Source: ATM1 sp003577165
Lineage (GTDB): Bacteria > Armatimonadota > Fimbriimonadia > Fimbriimonadales > ATM1
DNA: 64,000 nucleotides
Assembly: GCA_030263715.1 (NCBI GenBank)
Contig: SZPM01000004.1
Coordinates: forward strand, 195,506 to 259,505
Direction of reading: 5' to 3'
Part shown: positions 61,110-64,000 of the stretch, piece after piece
Layout of the letters: each line of letters starts with the position of its first letter
Position numbering within the stretch: position 1 is the first letter of the stretch
Position numbers and translations under genes: made by a program
Notes under the pieces: model-generated
Told to the model about the DNA's origin: nothing
The model's input: only the letters and a program-made list of their open reading frames with translations
Databases searched by the model: none

Positions 61110-62138
61110 GTGAATCTCCTCGTCTGCGGGGGGGCTGGATTCATCGGCAGTGCGTACTGCCGGCACGTGTTGGCGACCCATCCAAACGACAGAGTGATTG
61201 TCTTCGACGCACTCACATACGCGGGCCATGAGAGCACGCTTGCGGGCTTCAGGCACGACCCTCGATTCTCGTTCGTCAAGGGGAGAATCGAAGATGAGCA
61301 CGCGGTCCTCGCCGCGATCAGAGAACATGAGATTACAGCCGTTGTGAATTTCGCAGCGGAGACCCACAACGATCGAAGCCTTATGGCCGCAGATGCATTT
61401 CTCCAGACAAACGTCGTGGGCGTCTACGTCCTCCTCGAAGCCGTCCGGAACTCTGGAGTTGAGCGACTTCTGCAGGTCAGCACCGACGAGGTCTACGGCT
61501 CGCTCGACGAAGGCGAATGGACGGAGGAGTCGCCCATCCAACCGAACACGCCCTACTCCGCGAGCAAGGCCGCTGGAGATCTTCAGTGTCGCGCCCACTT
61601 CAAATCCTACGGCACCAATGTCGTCGTAACGCGAGGGGGGAACACCTACGGGCCCTATCAGTATCCGGAAAAATTGATTTCGTTCTTTGCGACTCGGCTC
61701 TTTGACGGTAAGCCCGTACCAGTGTATGGAGAGGGAACACAGCGCCGCGAGTGGATTCATGCCAGCGACCACGCATCAGGCATCGACACGGTCTTGCGCC
61801 ACGGCAAGGCTGGAGAGGTGTACAACATTTCGGATTCAAATGAGCGGACGAACATGGAAGTGGTCCGCATCCTCCTGGAGGAATTAGGTCGCGGCCCCGA
61901 ACTCGTCAAACACATCGAGGACCCGCGCAAGGGCGCGCACGATGCCCGTTACAGCATGAGTTCGAGCAAACTCCGGTCGCTCGGCTGGAAGCCGACCGTG
62001 GACTTCGAGAGCGGCCTGCGTGAAACGGTTCGCTGGTACAAGGAGAACGAATCCTGGTGGCGCCCTATCACGGAGTCGCAGGAGTACACAAGATTCACGA
62101 AGAGATACTATGGCCCGTTTCTACAGGACCAAAGCTAG
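61110..62138 (+). CDS. rfbB: dTDP-glucose 4,6-dehydratase
   Basis: 342 residues, SDR fold. NAD-binding GGAGFIGS, STDEVYGSL, the YSASK catalytic Tyr-Lys pair and TRGGNTYGPYQYPEKLI are diagnostic. Makes dTDP-4-keto-6-deoxyglucose for rhamnose or other deoxysugars. The GTG at 61110 follows the previous TAA directly, with GGAGGA about 8 nt upstream. A G7 run encodes part of the GG in the NAD motif. No rmlA or rmlD is in the window. Confidence 0.95.
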   Translation: MNLLVCGGAGFIGSAYCRHVLATHPNDRVIVFDALTYAGHESTLAGFRHDPRFSFVKGRIEDEHAVLAAIREHEITAVVNFAAETHNDRSLMAADAFLQTNVVGVYVLLEAVRNSGVERLLQVSTDEVYGSLDEGEWTEESPIQPNTPYSASKAAGDLQCRAHFKSYGTNVVVTRGGNTYGPYQYPEKLISFFATRLFDGKPVPVYGEGTQRREWIHASDHASGIDTVLRHGKAGEVYNISDSNERTNMEVVRILLEELGRGPELVKHIEDPRKGAHDARYSMSSSKLRSLGWKPTVDFESGLRETVRWYKENESWWRPITESQEYTRFTKRYYGPFLQDQS

Positions 62139-62736
62139 GCCTAGTGGACCTACCGCTAAGTGCGCGTCCGAAGCTACGGTCCTGACGCGCCTCGAGGCAC
62201 TCCACAGAGCGATGGATACTATCCTTGCTGACTCGTTCGCAGTCACAATCCTCTTGAGCGCATCCGCGACGGCCGAACGCTCATGGAGCGACGGCGAACT
62301 GTCACCGCTGGCCGCGTCGTTTAGGAACCCGAACTCAGGGCGCATAGTGTCGGCTCTTGCAGACTTCTTCCTTTCCGAGAGCGACCAACTCGCAGAGCTG
62401 CTAGGAGATCAAGCGATCAGCGGTCGCTGGAAGGTGAAATTCCTTTCTGTCATGAAAAGGGCACGGAACTTCCTTCAAGGTTACTCCGGTTTGCGGTTCG
62501 ACGATAGGAAGTTGTCTAATCGGGAAGTCATTGCAGCGGTGCTCCTTGGAGAATCGGCGGCCAGCGATCTGAAGGACAGTGTGTTCTGGCACACGTGGCT
62601 GAACTTCGACTTCTCAAGATCGCTCATCGATTACCGATTCTGCGAGATCGTTGTCGTCCTGCTCAGATTTGCCCAGCGCCTAAGTGATGTAACTTTCCGA
62701 GAGCTGAGTTCGGAGACTCGTCGGCATTCGCAGTAG
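62110..62736 (+). CDS. Hypothetical helical protein
   Basis: 208 residues from ATG 62110, overlapping the rfbB end by 29 nt. Mostly alpha-helical, basic at the N-terminus; no signal peptide and no strong transmembrane segment. ADFFLSESDQLAELLGDQ and KFLSVMKRARNFLQGYSGL are typical of its helices. No family recognised. Codon choice looks more mixed than in the genes to the left, hinting at acquired DNA. Confidence 0.55.
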   Translation: MARFYRTKARPSGPTAKCASEATVLTRLEALHRAMDTILADSFAVTILLSASATAERSWSDGELSPLAASFRNPNSGRIVSALADFFLSESDQLAELLGDQAISGRWKVKFLSVMKRARNFLQGYSGLRFDDRKLSNREVIAAVLLGESAASDLKDSVFWHTWLNFDFSRSLIDYRFCEIVVVLLRFAQRLSDVTFRELSSETRRHSQ

Positions 62737-63086
62737 GTTGCGATGGAGGTTGATGTGTCAGGCGAAGGACGCTCCCGAAACGTGTGCGACAATCGAGTGT
62801 CACCCAACAGTTGGATGCGGCGACGGGTGCTGCCCGAAAAGCCTGCCGTCGATGTTGTCATTGATCATCATCAATTGAATCGACACAGGAAACCGTGGCC
62901 AGAATCTACGGCCCGAGCTACCGAGAATGCTACCATGCCCGATGGCGACGCATCGACATCTCAAGACGTAGTGAGAGATAGCCTGAAGTCTGCTACTCAC
63001 ACCGCGGGAGCCGAAATCTACCAATCGGCAAGGGTTGCTCGCGCATCGGATAACTTGCGGAGTAGTGAATGTGTGGTTCCGCACCG
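62737..63086 (+). other. Gene-poor stretch
   Basis: No convincing gene on either strand. An open frame on the plus strand (62743-63186) encodes a low-complexity peptide without family features and runs into the opposite-strand membrane-protein gene, so it is not accepted. No hairpin with a T-run or clear promoter was noticed. Confidence 0.4.
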
Positions 63087-63503
63087 TCACGGTGTTTCCG
63101 CATCTAGTTCCTCGCGCCAGTTTGCGGGAGATGAGATAACTCGCTGTTGCCTCTTGTCAAAGATGTTGACGTCGGAAGTGTCATAGAGGCCGTCGAACAT
63201 GGTTTCACTAGACAATGCGTCAATGCGCAACTTCATGCACGCCCAGTGGCGGAGAGGACGGGCGAGGACTATCGGCGTTGCGAGAAAACCCGTGATAGCC
63301 GCTAACACAGCAATTACCCCAATGACCCACCCCTTGACGACGAGGATTGAAATTGCGACGATGAGCCAGATAACGCCTGAGGCCGTGGCAACCTGCTTCA
63401 TTCTTCCGGAATAGGTGAAGTACCAAATCGCGCACTCGTAGCGAACTCCGATTTGAATGTGACCTGTGCGCTCAAGTTCTTTAAGGTCTTCGAATGTGGT
63501 CAT
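63087..63503 (-). CDS. Hypothetical protein with two membrane helices
   Basis: 138 residues. Two adjacent hydrophobic segments (about 38-56 and 59-80) are separated by KGW, with a short charged N-terminal part and a polar 55-residue C-terminal tail. This 2-TM layout resembles small membrane effectors such as SLATT proteins, but no sequence motif confirms that. The ATG at 63503 has no strong ribosome-binding site. A short frame lies 15 nt upstream on the same strand. Confidence 0.55.
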   Translation of the reverse strand: MTTFEDLKELERTGHIQIGVRYECAIWYFTYSGRMKQVATASGVIWLIVAISILVVKGWVIGVIAVLAAITGFLATPIVLARPLRHWACMKLRIDALSSETMFDGLYDTSDVNIFDKRQQRVISSPANWREELDAETP

Positions 63504-63518
63504 TGGAGAACCACCATG

Positions 63519-63725
63519 CTAGTTGCCAGAGATCAGATTGACCGTCGCTCCGGCAGAAGCTCCTCCCATAATGCCGTGTTTCGGCGCCATGCCTGCAAAT
63601 CCCTGCCACTGATAGAATCGCAAATCCTCAGGAAAATCCGATTGGGTCCGTGCTTCAGGAATCGCGTGGCACCAGGCATGAGTTGCGGGCTGGATGGCAC
63701 TGGTCGGACGAATACCGGTCATCAT
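63519..63725 (-). CDS. Short hypothetical frame, possibly a gene fragment
   Basis: 68 residues starting with two Met near the edge of the palindromic repeat and ending 15 nt before the 2-TM gene. The last third (GIMGGASAGATVNLISGN) is glycine-rich and hydrophobic. No family recognised. It may be a remnant of a longer gene or non-coding. Confidence 0.25.
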   Translation of the reverse strand: MMTGIRPTSAIQPATHAWCHAIPEARTQSDFPEDLRFYQWQGFAGMAPKHGIMGGASAGATVNLISGN

Positions 63726-63737
63726 GCTTCGGCCCTA

Positions 63738-64000
63738 TGTGCCTGACGGCGATGGTTCGGTGCTTCACCAGGGCTATCCCCTTCGCTGTCTTTTGGCCGC
63801 CCCTCCGGGGCTTAATGCTCACGGCGGCGGCTGCAACGGATGTGAGCCGTCCGTGTTGGAATGAAGGCCCGAAGGGCCGAGGATTCTAGAGCGAAGGGCG
63901 CAGCCCTGGAAACGGGGCCGCCAGGCGAAAGGCGCGGCCTGAAGGGCCGCGATAAACAAAAACGCAACACCCGTGTTTCGGCCTTTCAGGCCTCACATCT
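63738..64000. repeat. Palindromic GC-rich repeat element (REP-like)
   Basis: Dense inverted repeats: GGCCGCCCCTCCGGGGCTT near 63796, GGCCC-GAA-GGGCC near 63868, GCGGCC-TGAAG-GGCCGC near 63935 and GGCCTTTCAGGCC near 63980. These sequences repeatedly echo GAAGGGC/GCCC. This is the style of REP or RAYT-associated elements common in planctomycete-like genomes. It continues past the window edge. Only one copy is in the window, so repeat status is inferred from its internal structure. Confidence 0.5.

Noticed and set aside
62743..63186. 147-codon plus-strand frame after the hypothetical gene
   Set aside because: Low-complexity translation without family features; overlaps the better-supported minus-strand membrane-protein gene.

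Overview
This 64 kb window comes from a G+C-rich bacterial chromosome. It probably has an outer membrane: there is a Kdo-activating enzyme (kdsB), a DUF5916 protein with a predicted outer-membrane barrel, several lipoproteins and a secreted haem protein. The phylum cannot be fixed from one window. The gene mix suggests a lineage such as Armatimonadota (Fimbriimonadia), but that is a guess. No tRNA, rRNA, CRISPR array or intact insertion sequence was seen.

Layout. (1) 1-5720: the 3' end of a probable glycoside hydrolase, then a coupled run kdsB / beta-propeller-like protein / rel ((p)ppGpp enzyme) / dtd, then a lipoprotein. (2) 5750-30909: an almost unbroken ribosomal supercluster joining str (rpsL, rpsG, fusA, tuf), S10, spc (with secY, adk, map, infA) and alpha (rpmJ to rplQ), followed by truA, rplM and rpsI. 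It has a promoter with a structured leader and attenuator-like hairpin before rpsL. Two features are foreign to the usual order: a pair of predicted exported proteins between rpsS and rplV, and a second EF-G-like GTPase between rplE and rpsN. (3) 30983-45597: an MFS transporter, a DUF5916 barrel, a 902-residue Asp-box lipoprotein, a GH130 enzyme, a DPP IV-like peptidase, a KynB-like hydrolase, a second MFS transporter, a thioredoxin-like lipoprotein, an AtoE-like fatty-acid transporter and miaB. (4) 45601-54263: thrS without its usual N-terminal TGS domain, a DUF4062-STAND NTPase, a thiolase, an ANTAR response regulator and transketolase. (5) 54312-59312: ECF sigma factor, zinc-finger anti-sigma-like protein, TPR-CHAT protease and exported subtilisin, tightly packed and mostly overlapping. 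This is the most system-like set of non-housekeeping genes here. (6) 59352-64000: a small c-type haem protein, deoC, two dTDP-sugar genes, then a poorly coding tail with unknown genes and a palindromic repeat element at the right edge.

How the genes fit together. Most of the window makes or services ribosomes, with ppGpp metabolism, D-aa-tRNA editing, tRNA modification and ThrRS nearby. The coupled exported proteins inside the S10 operon suggest envelope growth is tied to ribosome synthesis. The sigma / anti-sigma / CHAT / subtilase set looks like a protease-controlled stress or conflict response. That reading is inference from architecture and gene order.

A recurring local feature is a -10-like hexamer 6-7 nt before the start codon of genes that lack a Shine-Dalgarno (kdsB, the first MFS gene, the S9 peptidase, transketolase, the RmlC-like cupin), which suggests leaderless mRNAs.
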